DNA of 64,000 nt, from the NCBI RefSeq assembly GCF_009770985.1, contig NZ_WSRW01000002.1, positions 558,001-622,000 of the forward strand. The letters run 5' to 3'. A model generated the notes under the pieces. The model saw only the letters and a list, made by a program, of their open reading frames with translations, was not told where the DNA came from and did not search any database. This DNA comes from Mucilaginibacter lacusdianchii. GTDB taxonomy: Bacteria; Bacteroidota; Bacteroidia; Sphingobacteriales; Sphingobacteriaceae. Shown here piece after piece: positions 54,301 to 62,213 of the stretch (the first letter of the stretch is position 1; each line of letters starts with the position of its first letter). The translations under genes and the position numbers were made by a program.

Positions 54301-55168
54301 GTTTTCAAAAGGAGTGTAAGGAGAGCAAGCTGACCTCTACATTCAGGAAGTGACGCTTCATTAATTAATTATTCTCCGCGATGGATCCACATATACTTCT
54401 TACCGTTCTAGGTTATTAGACCGCCAGCTAAGGATGTACCATCCTACTCAGAACAAACATTGATGGTCCTATCGCTTAACTTCCTTTTGACACTTTCGAC
54501 TTTATGTCATCACTGTCGGACTCTGCCTGCTACACAATAGCAGTTGTGTCACTTTTGTCCCGATTGCCCTGGTCAGTTTGCCGCGAAATGTAGGGTCAGC
54601 TTAAAGCGGAATGGAATGGTCACTTTAACCAAAATCTTTAATCTTGAAGATGGCAGGTTCTCCAATCTATACCTCCGCATGGATGCCGGACACCAGTACA
54701 TACTGGATAGCATCGACTAGTGCAGTAACTGGTTTTTGACAAAGGTTAGCCTAAGTGTAATTCAAAAACGGATCACCCGTTATAACAGTAAGCACTTATC
54801 AAAACCTTCTTTATGCAGCCTGTTTAGGCTAACATTAGACAGGCACGGTCGCCAGTGGTAACACTAATGGCAATCCTCCCGCGCGGAACCGATAATGGTT
54901 GTGATCATTTGGCGCGCATCCTATTTACTCCACGTATCCATTGCTATGTGAACAGAGGGGTAAACACTGAAATATAAAAGTAAACAAAGAACGGAAATAA
55001 AGGCGCTTCCACTCTAGTAACTAATTGTGGTTAAGCAAACGTCTCTTTTTTAACATATCACATTCCCATATATTAAAAACTTGATGGTTTCATGCACAAT
55101 GTATTTACCAAGCAAAAAAGACTGTCTTAAAAAATCAGATAACATCTTTCCATTTGGTATATCCTATT
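54301..55168. other. Gap with IS relic only
   Basis: About 870 bp without a supported gene. Contains the IS21-like end and short open frames (for example 54616-54720) that match nothing I recognise. Confidence 0.5.
54571..54630. mobile_element. IS21-like terminal repeats (relic)
   Basis: Three spaced copies of a GGTCA-based motif: GGTCAGTTTG (54571), GGTCAGCTTAAAGCGGAATGG (54594; about 21 nt, shown once) and GGTCACTTTAACC (54618). IS21-family ends carry such repeats. No transposase gene is found nearby. Confidence 0.5.
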
Positions 55169-55603
55169 TTAATTGTGGGCATTATCGTTTGTCAGTAGCT
55201 TATCCATTATATTTCTCAAAAATTTCGTCTTGTTCTTTTTCACTTCTTTGAGAAAGGGTGAAGATTCTTCTGCGTCGGATACATATTTCCTGCCCCAAAG
55301 GGCTATTTCAATCAAAGCTGGTATTAAATCTACGCCTTTTTGGGTCAACTGATAAAGTCCTTTTACCTTATTATCCGGATAGGGTAATTTGATAATGATG
55401 CCACTCTCCTCCAGCACCTGTAATCTGTTCGCTAATATATTCGTTGCTATCTTTTCCGCCGACTTTGTGAAATCTCCGTAAGTACGCGTTTTATGAAGCA
55501 TCAGATCTCTTACAATTAACAGCGACCACCTGTCTCCGAAGATATCTAATGATGAACTTATAGGACAATCCGAGCGCTTTTTAGTTAATTTCATATTTTC
55601 CAT
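55169..55603 (-). CDS. HxlR-family transcriptional regulator
   Basis: This 144-residue winged-helix regulator (start MENMKLTKKRS at 55603) has the HxlR signature CPISSSLDIFGDRWSLLIVRDLM near the N-terminus and YGDFTKSAEKIATNILANRLQVLEESG in the recognition region. HxlR proteins are small repressors or activators, often of an adjacent oxidoreductase. Here it is divergent from an NmrA-type gene, with three repeated motifs in the 105-bp gap. It probably senses a reactive compound. Confidence 0.88.
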   Translation of the reverse strand: MENMKLTKKRSDCPISSSLDIFGDRWSLLIVRDLMLHKTRTYGDFTKSAEKIATNILANRLQVLEESGIIIKLPYPDNKVKGLYQLTQKGVDLIPALIEIALWGRKYVSDAEESSPFLKEVKKNKTKFLRNIMDKLLTNDNAHN

Positions 55604-55610
55604 TATTACT

Positions 55611-55693
55611 ACTTGCAATTTGAAAGTAATTTAATAACACAATGCTTGCAATTGAAAAGCATTATTTTACTTTTGCACTTGCAAATCAAAAGC
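55611..55693. promoter_or_regulatory. Three operator-like repeats between HxlR and NmrA genes
   Basis: ACTTGCAATTTGAAAG (55611), GCTTGCAATTGAAAAGC (55644-55660) and ACTTGCAAATCAAAAGC (55677-55693) share CTTGCAAnTnnAAAAG. Spacing is 33 bp between starts, about three helical turns. This suits cooperative binding of the divergent regulator. Confidence 0.65.
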
Positions 55694-55723
55694 AAATTTA
55701 ATGATTTTTAAATAAAAGAAAAG

Positions 55724-56620
55724 ATGACAAACTATTCAAAAGCTCCTCAAGGTCAAACAATTCTTGTAACCGGGGTTACCGGTTCAATTGGAAAAGCAAC
55801 GGTTGAGCATTTACTAAAAAAAGGAATTTCTGCTAATCAAATCATCGGGTTTTCCCGAAAAAAAGAACAAATTGAAGATCTGGCAACCAAAGGCGTTGAA
55901 GTTCGTTTTGGTGATTATTCTGATTATGATTCGTTAGTGCATGCGTTTGAAGGCATTGATAAAGTCATGCTGACAAGTGCGGTCGCCTTTACCGACCGGT
56001 CTACCCAACATTATAATGCGATTACCGCCGCGCGTCAGGCTGGAGTCAAACACGTGGTGTATATGGCAATAATGCGTAAAGAAGGTTCAGGACGTGTTAT
56101 GCCGGAAATTACCGAGTCGGATCTTTTTACGGAACAAGTACTTAAATCTTCAGGGCTTGCTTACACCGTTGTATACCACCCGCCTTTCACAGACGTTTTA
56201 TCGTTTTACTTTGACCCAAATCCTTATGAAAACGGCATAAAAGTTCCTGCAAACAACGGAAAAATGGCACCTGCAACTAGGGATGAACTAGCGGAAGCCC
56301 ACGCCGAAATTCTATCTACGCCGGGACACGAAAATAGAATCTATTCCTTAGGCGGCAGCAATCTTATTTCGTTTGCTGACGTTGCCAAAATTCTTGCAGA
56401 AGTAAAAGGACAACCTGTTTCTTTTACCACTATTACAACGGAAGAATATATTGACGGGATAGTTGCCAAAGGTGTTCCCCGTCATGTCGCCGAATTTATA
56501 ACGAGTTGGGTAGTGGCAATTGAAGAAGGTGAATTCGAATACCAATCAGGTGATTTGGAGCGGTTATTAAGTAGAAAGACGAAAACTTTCAAGGAGTACA
56601 TACAATCAACGTTGGCTTAG
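55724..56620 (+). CDS. NmrA-like / SDR-type NAD(P)-binding oxidoreductase
   Basis: The 298-residue protein has a Rossmann fold with the glycine motif VTGVTGSIGKATVEHLLKKG (about 15-34; shown in part), VRFGDYSDYDSLVHAF and VYMAIMRKEGSG. It belongs to the atypical SDR group that includes NmrA and azoreductase/quinone-reductase-like proteins (QOR2 type). Likely NADPH-dependent, acting on quinone or redox signals. It is under the divergent HxlR gene's presumed control. Confidence 0.83.
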   Translation: MTNYSKAPQGQTILVTGVTGSIGKATVEHLLKKGISANQIIGFSRKKEQIEDLATKGVEVRFGDYSDYDSLVHAFEGIDKVMLTSAVAFTDRSTQHYNAITAARQAGVKHVVYMAIMRKEGSGRVMPEITESDLFTEQVLKSSGLAYTVVYHPPFTDVLSFYFDPNPYENGIKVPANNGKMAPATRDELAEAHAEILSTPGHENRIYSLGGSNLISFADVAKILAEVKGQPVSFTTITTEEYIDGIVAKGVPRHVAEFITSWVVAIEEGEFEYQSGDLERLLSRKTKTFKEYIQSTLA

Positions 56621-56824
56621 AACACCTGCGGATTGGCCTAAATAGGATGGCAGGGAATTCACCTTTTAAGCCACTCTGCTTCAATTTATGAAAATATAAA
56701 AATCAAAAAGAAGATATGTAGTTGACCCCGGCAACTTAAAACGCCAGGTTAGATAACTGATCTGGAACAGCATTGTCCGTATTAAACTGGTTAGCTACCC
56801 TATCAATTTTAAATAACATTTTTT

Positions 56825-57820
56825 ATGAAAGCATTAATTTATCGTCAAAAAAACAGCTTAGACGACTTTGGAATCAAATTAGAAGAAGTAGCGAACCCGG
56901 AAATCAGGGAAACAGACATTTTGGTCCGTGTCAAAGCGTTCGGAGTTAATCCGGGCGAGGCATTTTTCAGAAGGGTTTTAGATGCACCTGAAGGTGAGTA
57001 TCGTATTTTGGGTTACGAATTTAGCGGTGTTGTAGAACAAGTGGGAATAAAGGCAACAGGCTTCAGTGTAGGTGATCGCGTGTTCGGTTTAGGTGACACG
57101 ACAAGACAAGGCGCTTATGCCGAGCTAGTAGCGGCCGACTACCGATCAACAGCTAAGATACCTGACGTTGCTCCTTTTGATCACGCAGCGGCAGCTCCGG
57201 TAGCAACTATGACCGCTTACCAGTCATTATTCCGTTTTAACGATGCCCTACCCCCCGATGTTAAAACAGTTTTAGTTTTGGGTGCTGCAGGAGGTGTAGG
57301 GTCAATGGCCATACAGCTATTAAAAGCAAAAGCAGGTGTAACTGTCATCGCAACGGCTTCCAAACCTGAATCGCAAGGATGGGTAAAAGAACTTGGAGCA
57401 GATATTATCGTCGATCACCATGCTGATGTAGTAAAACAACTAAAGGATGAAGGAATTGACCAGGTTGATTTTGTATTTGCCGTTAATGGGCTAAAAAGCG
57501 CTATATCCTGGCTTCCGGCTGTGATTAAACCATACGGATATCTGGCGACAATTGAGGGCGTTAACGGAATAGATCTTTCGCAGTTAATGAACAAATCTGT
57601 AACTGTTTTCCTGGAGATGGTTTTTTCCAAAACGCTTTTTGGTGTAGACCAAGAAAGTCAGGGAAATATACTTCGGGAATTAATAGGACTTGTAACCAAT
57701 GGCAAGGTTAAATCGCCGCTCAAACAAACACTTACCGGTTTAAGTGAGGATAATATTCGTCAGGCGCATACCATGCTGGAACAGGGCAACACTGTAGGAA
57801 AAATTGTTGTGAATATTTAA
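56825..57820 (+). CDS. Zinc-type alcohol dehydrogenase-like / quinone oxidoreductase
   Basis: The 331-residue MDR-family protein has the GroES-like N-terminal domain with GYEFSGVVEQVG and DRVFGLG, then the NADPH Rossmann motif VLGAAGGVGSMAIQLLK (about 150-166). The Cys and His ligands for catalytic zinc are absent, as in the zinc-free quinone oxidoreductases (zeta-crystallin type). It probably reduces quinones or enones. It lies 204 bp after the NmrA gene in the same direction. Confidence 0.86.
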   Translation: MKALIYRQKNSLDDFGIKLEEVANPEIRETDILVRVKAFGVNPGEAFFRRVLDAPEGEYRILGYEFSGVVEQVGIKATGFSVGDRVFGLGDTTRQGAYAELVAADYRSTAKIPDVAPFDHAAAAPVATMTAYQSLFRFNDALPPDVKTVLVLGAAGGVGSMAIQLLKAKAGVTVIATASKPESQGWVKELGADIIVDHHADVVKQLKDEGIDQVDFVFAVNGLKSAISWLPAVIKPYGYLATIEGVNGIDLSQLMNKSVTVFLEMVFSKTLFGVDQESQGNILRELIGLVTNGKVKSPLKQTLTGLSEDNIRQAHTMLEQGNTVGKIVVNI

Positions 57821-58363
57821 GGCGAATAATAATAAAAAACAACCTTCCTTACTTTAGAATTGAATAAGGTCAGAAAATATTTTGGCAACTTTTAAGGATT
57901 AAAAGCTAAAGAAGATTGATTGCTCATTGCCTTGAACCACTTGCATATTCATTGGTAATGTTCAAAGCCCAATGAATATACCACGTCTCTTACAAATAAG
58001 CTGAGATAGTCACCTCTACTGCTTTCTCCTGATTGAAATGCTAATTATATTGAAACTTTTACGGCAATATTGCGCATACACCATTTCTAATTAGGAATGT
58101 CAGCTTTGCCGGGCTTGCACCAGCTTGCTCAGAAGTTCAACACCACAATAAACCCCGTATTGTTAAAAACTTAAATTGAAAATTTTTATTTTTTAACAGC
58201 ATAATATTATAAACCTGATTCAGGCTAGTACATTACGACGCTGATATAAGCTTAACTAAGTAATATTAAGATACTTTTATAAACCAATTTGAGCCGACAA
58301 GCTGAAATGCGCCTTAAAAAGGATAAATTTGCTGCCCCTATGGGGGTATTTTAAACATAAGGT
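57821..58363. other. Gene-free stretch
   Basis: About 540 bp with no supported gene. Two tiny coding-like scraps on the minus strand (58080-58170) resemble protein ends but are too short to call. Probably the promoter region of the helicase-like gene. Confidence 0.5.
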
Positions 58364-59665
58364 ATGGCGTGGTTAGATAAATTTAAGCTGAAGAAAGGTT
58401 TAATACAATCTTTAAATGAAGCAGGTTTTGTAGCTCCTAAAGAAATTCAGCAAAAAACATTGGCGCGTATTAACGGCGGTCAGGACGTAATAGCGGTTGG
58501 CCCCGAAGGTTGCGGCAAAACCACTACCTATATATTAGCCACGCTCAACAAGTTTAACTATACCCCCGATGGTGTGCCGAAAGTTTTGATATTGGTGCCC
58601 GATAAAGAAAAGGTAGAAGAGGTTATTGCTAAAATAGGTCAGCTCAATAAAAACAAAACGCTTTCGATAGTTCCTTTATTTGCTGCCCCAGGCATAGAAG
58701 CCCAGATGGATGCCATGGCCGATGGTGCCGATATTGTAGTTGCAACACCTGATAGGGCACGTGCTATTTACCTAAAACTTGGCTTGGATGTAAATAAGAT
58801 AGAGCTGTTGGTAATTGATGATGCTGAATTGATTGTTAAACAAGGCTTACAATTACCCGTTGCCGAACTGGCCGATAGCATCCCTAAATGCCAACACCTT
58901 GTTTTTACCGAAGTAATGCATGAGCGTTTAAATAAAATGATAACGCCATTTATGAAACAACCGGCCACCGTTGAGGTTGAAGAAACAGGTGAGCCACAGT
59001 TTGATATGCTTCCACAGATACTATACCTGTTGCCTAACTTTGGTACCAAAGTGAATTTGTTAAACCTGTTTATGCAGGATGAAGACCTGTTTACCAAAGT
59101 AGTACTGTTTGTGAACACCCGCCCAACGGCCGAAAAACTTTACAAAAGCTTGCACGACCGCAAAAGTACCGTTGCTTTGTTAAACCCATGGTTTATCGAG
59201 ATGGATGGTTTTGTATCACTACAAGAGTTTAAGAATTCCGCTACCCGCGTATTAATTGTAGTTAATGATGAAGAACAGAAACTGGAACTGGAAGGTATCC
59301 CGTTCCTGATTCATTTTGAATTACCGGTTGAAAAAGAAACTTATATTGACCGCATAATTGATGCGTCGCCGGATGTTGAAAACGAAACTATGGCCATTAC
59401 GTTCGCCATTGATCTTGAACTAACTGCGGTAAAAAAAATTGAGCAGGCTACTGGTCAAAAAATCCCATTGGGCGAATTGCCGGAAGAATTGATTGTTGAG
59501 AAAGAACGTAGTTTTGCAGATATGGCCGAAAAGAAAGCTGCTAAAGCAAAAGCAGATGATGATGCTCCCGGAGCTGCATTTCACGAAAAAAAAGCCAGCA
59601 ATGCCAAAACTTACAATTACAGGGCCGGTGTAAAAGCCAAAATGAACAATAAGAAAAAGCATTGA
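58364..59665 (+). CDS. DEAD-box helicase-like protein, degenerate motifs
   Basis: This 433-residue protein follows the DEAD-box RecA1-RecA2 plan. Motif I is GPEGCGKT (46-53) and motif Ib is TPDR (128-131). The DEAD box itself reads DDAE (152-155), motif III reads FTEV instead of SAT, and the usual HRxGRxGR motif VI region reads RIIDASPD. The C-terminal tail is basic and Lys/Ala-rich (DMAEKKAAKAKADDD...). The ATP site may bind nucleotide, but the loss of the DEAD order and the arginine finger argues against normal helicase activity. A conserved Bacteroidota role is possible. Confidence 0.75.
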   Translation: MAWLDKFKLKKGLIQSLNEAGFVAPKEIQQKTLARINGGQDVIAVGPEGCGKTTTYILATLNKFNYTPDGVPKVLILVPDKEKVEEVIAKIGQLNKNKTLSIVPLFAAPGIEAQMDAMADGADIVVATPDRARAIYLKLGLDVNKIELLVIDDAELIVKQGLQLPVAELADSIPKCQHLVFTEVMHERLNKMITPFMKQPATVEVEETGEPQFDMLPQILYLLPNFGTKVNLLNLFMQDEDLFTKVVLFVNTRPTAEKLYKSLHDRKSTVALLNPWFIEMDGFVSLQEFKNSATRVLIVVNDEEQKLELEGIPFLIHFELPVEKETYIDRIIDASPDVENETMAITFAIDLELTAVKKIEQATGQKIPLGELPEELIVEKERSFADMAEKKAAKAKADDDAPGAAFHEKKASNAKTYNYRAGVKAKMNNKKKH

Positions 59666-59707
59666 TAGTAGATAAGCTCCTATGGACCACTGTCCATTAA
59701 TATTTAT

Positions 59708-59932
59708 CTAAACTTTAAACAAGGTGGAAACATACAGGTCTTCTACCTTTTTTCTTGCCCAGTCGGTTTTGCGAAGAAACGTTAGGCTTGATTTAATGCT
59801 CGGGTTGTCATTGAAACAATTAATGCGAATGCGAGCCCCTAATTCAGGCCATCCGTAATAAGCTACCAGTTCATTCAATATGGTTTCTAAAGTTTTACCA
59901 TGCAGTGGATTGTTGGCTTGCTGTTGCGTCAT
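59708..59932 (-). CDS. VF530-family DNA-binding protein
   Basis: The 74-residue protein matches the VF530 (DUF2132) family: [20 protein letters not shown] and [20 protein letters not shown], followed by [11 protein letters not shown]. The family has a helical fold and is reported to bind DNA, but its role is not known. It converges with the helicase-like gene. Confidence 0.85.
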   Translation of the reverse strand: MTQQQANNPLHGKTLETILNELVAYYGWPELGARIRINCFNDNPSIKSSLTFLRKTDWARKKVEDLYVSTLFKV

Positions 59933-60162
59933 CTACAAAAGTAATATAAATAAAGAAGCGTATTTGTTGTCAGGTATTTTAAACAGCTCCAACAACACGG
60001 ATATCGTTGAAGTAGCAATTCCAGGCGCCAGGCAGCTTACCTAGGTAGAGGGGATGTTATGAGTCAATAAACTGATGAATTTAAACTTATTTAAAAAATT
60101 GCTGTAATTGCCACGCTCTATTATTTGAAAGTCCATCACTACAGTTGCGGTTTACTGAGAGG

Positions 60163-61932
60163 TTACTTTTTAACAAATCTCCACCAGTCAAACTCAAACA
60201 AGTGTCCATTGCCTCCTTTAAAAACTAGGTAAACGTCATGCAGTCCCTTAGTACCACTCACACTGGCCGAAAATATTTTCCAATTACTAGTACCGTTCGC
60301 TGGCTTAATTTTGCAGGTGGCTGCTAAAATACCGTCTGGCTTATCTAGCCTGATTTCAATCACGCCACCTGTTAAAGCTAACGCCTCGGCTTGAAATGAC
60401 TGAGCTCCCTTACCAAAATACACACTCCTGATCTTAATGTAATCGCCGTTATCAATATCAGTAACATATTCACCTTTCCCTTTAGCGCTGGCTATTTCTA
60501 TGCCTTCTTCCCAGGCTATAGTTTCGGCTTCAACCCGGGTGTAAGGGTTCAAATTACTTACTGATTTTTTGACCGCAGTTGCTGTAGGTTCAATTCTGGG
60601 GATAGAACCATCCTTATTAAATTTAAACTCTTCAACGCAAACAGAGCGGTTAAAACCGCCCCCTCCTGGCAAATCACCATTATGATAAAACAGGTACGAC
60701 TTTCCTTTATAATCTACCAAACCGGGGTGATTGGTAAATGCGCCACCTTTGCCTATTACTGCCATAATGGTGTCGCGGTACGTCCAAGGCCCTGTTGGGC
60801 TTTTGCTGGTTGAGTAAGCCAAATGTTCAGGAACACCGCCTGCAGGGTACAACAGGTAATACAAACCTTTACGTTTATATAGCCAAGGGCCTTCTTCATA
60901 AGTGGTAAATCTCTTTTCTGTTGAATTTACTGTAGACTTGACCTTGTCCATAAACCAAGCCTTTTTATCTGACGGAATAGTTTCAATACCGGCAGAGGAA
61001 TTGTAAGAAATCATATCCTGATTTAGCCTTACCTGCCACTGAACCGGGGTTCCCCAATTTAGCCAAACCTGTTTATCATTGTCTTCAATCACCGTCGGAT
61101 TAATATGCTCGCCGTCTGTATGTTCGGTTATCAGCGGTTTTCCCAGCACATCATGGAATGGCCCTATTGCTCTTTCGCCTACAGCTACCCCAATTACTTT
61201 TTTTTGGGTTGCTTTATCAATAGCTGCTACATACCAGTAATACTTATTATCAACCGCATTTTTAACACTGTGTGATTCCAAACCATCTACAGACTGCGCC
61301 CAGGCAAATGTTTTGTGAGCATCTACAATTCGAAGCTTAAAACCTTCCTCAGTCAATGGTACTTTAACAATGCCTACGCTTTGATCATAAGACACCATGT
61401 CTTTATTAAGTTTTACATAATAAAGATGCGGGTTGCCCCAGTATAAATAGGCTTGCCCGTCGTCATCAATAAAAACAGATGGATCAATATAACCCCACCC
61501 TCCTGAAATCATGGGTTTACCTAATGCATCCTTGAATGGCCCTGTTGGGCTATCAGACACCGCTACCCAAATTGACATGCCTCCATTTTTAGCGTTTACC
61601 GGCACATACCAGTAAAACTTACCGTTTCGGGGTATGCACTGTCCGGCCCATGCATCTTTGGAAGCCCAACTGAAGGTTTTTAGCGATAAAGCCATACCCC
61701 TGTCTGTCCAATTTACCATATCTGTAGTAGAATACGCGTGCCAGTCGTTCATGGTAAACCAGGTAGATTTATCTTCGTCATGCCCCGCGTATAGAAATAA
61801 GGTATCCTTGAAGACCATCGGAGCCGGGTCGGCGGTATAAATGGTTTGAATAATTGGATTTTGCGCTTTGATTAATAAAGGCAGCGTTAATAACAACAAA
61901 AAATTTAAAGTGATATGTAAGCTTTTATACAT
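60163..61932 (-). CDS. Secreted GH43 glycoside hydrolase with internal duplication and CBM6-like tail
   Basis: The 589-residue exported enzyme (signal peptide LNFLLLLTLPLLIKA) has the five-bladed GH43 fold: catalytic base Asp35 in TADPAPM, Asp150 in YIDPSVF and acid Glu347 in YEEGPW. Members cleave arabinose or xylose linkages of plant polysaccharides. An internal repeat is visible: GPFKDALGKPMISGG..DPSVFIDDDGQ at 131-160 and GPFHDVLGKPLITEH..NPTVIEDNDKQ at 257-288. The last 150 residues form a CBM6-like beta-sandwich (RVEAETIAWEEG onward, FEFDWWRFVKK at the end). The next gene is a GH97, so a polysaccharide locus is likely. Confidence 0.86.
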   Translation of the reverse strand: MYKSLHITLNFLLLLTLPLLIKAQNPIIQTIYTADPAPMVFKDTLFLYAGHDEDKSTWFTMNDWHAYSTTDMVNWTDRGMALSLKTFSWASKDAWAGQCIPRNGKFYWYVPVNAKNGGMSIWVAVSDSPTGPFKDALGKPMISGGWGYIDPSVFIDDDGQAYLYWGNPHLYYVKLNKDMVSYDQSVGIVKVPLTEEGFKLRIVDAHKTFAWAQSVDGLESHSVKNAVDNKYYWYVAAIDKATQKKVIGVAVGERAIGPFHDVLGKPLITEHTDGEHINPTVIEDNDKQVWLNWGTPVQWQVRLNQDMISYNSSAGIETIPSDKKAWFMDKVKSTVNSTEKRFTTYEEGPWLYKRKGLYYLLYPAGGVPEHLAYSTSKSPTGPWTYRDTIMAVIGKGGAFTNHPGLVDYKGKSYLFYHNGDLPGGGGFNRSVCVEEFKFNKDGSIPRIEPTATAVKKSVSNLNPYTRVEAETIAWEEGIEIASAKGKGEYVTDIDNGDYIKIRSVYFGKGAQSFQAEALALTGGVIEIRLDKPDGILAATCKIKPANGTSNWKIFSASVSGTKGLHDVYLVFKGGNGHLFEFDWWRFVKK

Positions 61933-62157
61933 AAATAATACTTTTTAAATGTCGATATATTTATAGGTTACACGATCTATACTACAACTGCTGTAAAAAG
62001 CAGCACAGGTTTATGCCTGAATGTTAGGTTTACGATGGCTAAGGTAGATTTACAGCTTTCCTTCTAATGGCACTTTCGTTTAAACAAATCGTAAAGAAGT
62101 TTAAATACATATTGCTGCCTTACTTTAACTTATCCACTTAGTATAAGAATAAAAAAA

Positions 62158-62200
62158 GCCGGTTTCGCATTTTTTGCTAAAATGAAACCGGCCGACATGA
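62158..62200 (-). terminator. Terminator of the GH97 gene
   Basis: Stem GCCGGTTTC (62158-62166) with GAAACCGGC (62184-62192), inner CATTTT/AAAATG. Read on the minus strand it follows the stop at 62214 and is followed by T's. Confidence 0.8.
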
Positions 62201-62213
62201 AATAACGGTCTTT

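Noticed and set aside
54616..54720. Short frame MVTLTKIFNLEDGRFSNLYL..., ending TAG with a further open stretch
   Set aside because: Only 34 residues, overlapping the IS21-like repeats; open length past the TAG is not beyond chance.
38599..54900. A second copy of the ssrA attachment repeat, which would mark a tandem island
   Set aside because: Reading through the region I found no further CTCCGGCTCCACCA copy.
58080..58170. Minus-strand scraps reading VELLSKLVQARQS and VFNNTGFIVVLNF
   Set aside because: Both are about 12 residues and bounded by stops; they look like protein tails but cannot be assigned.
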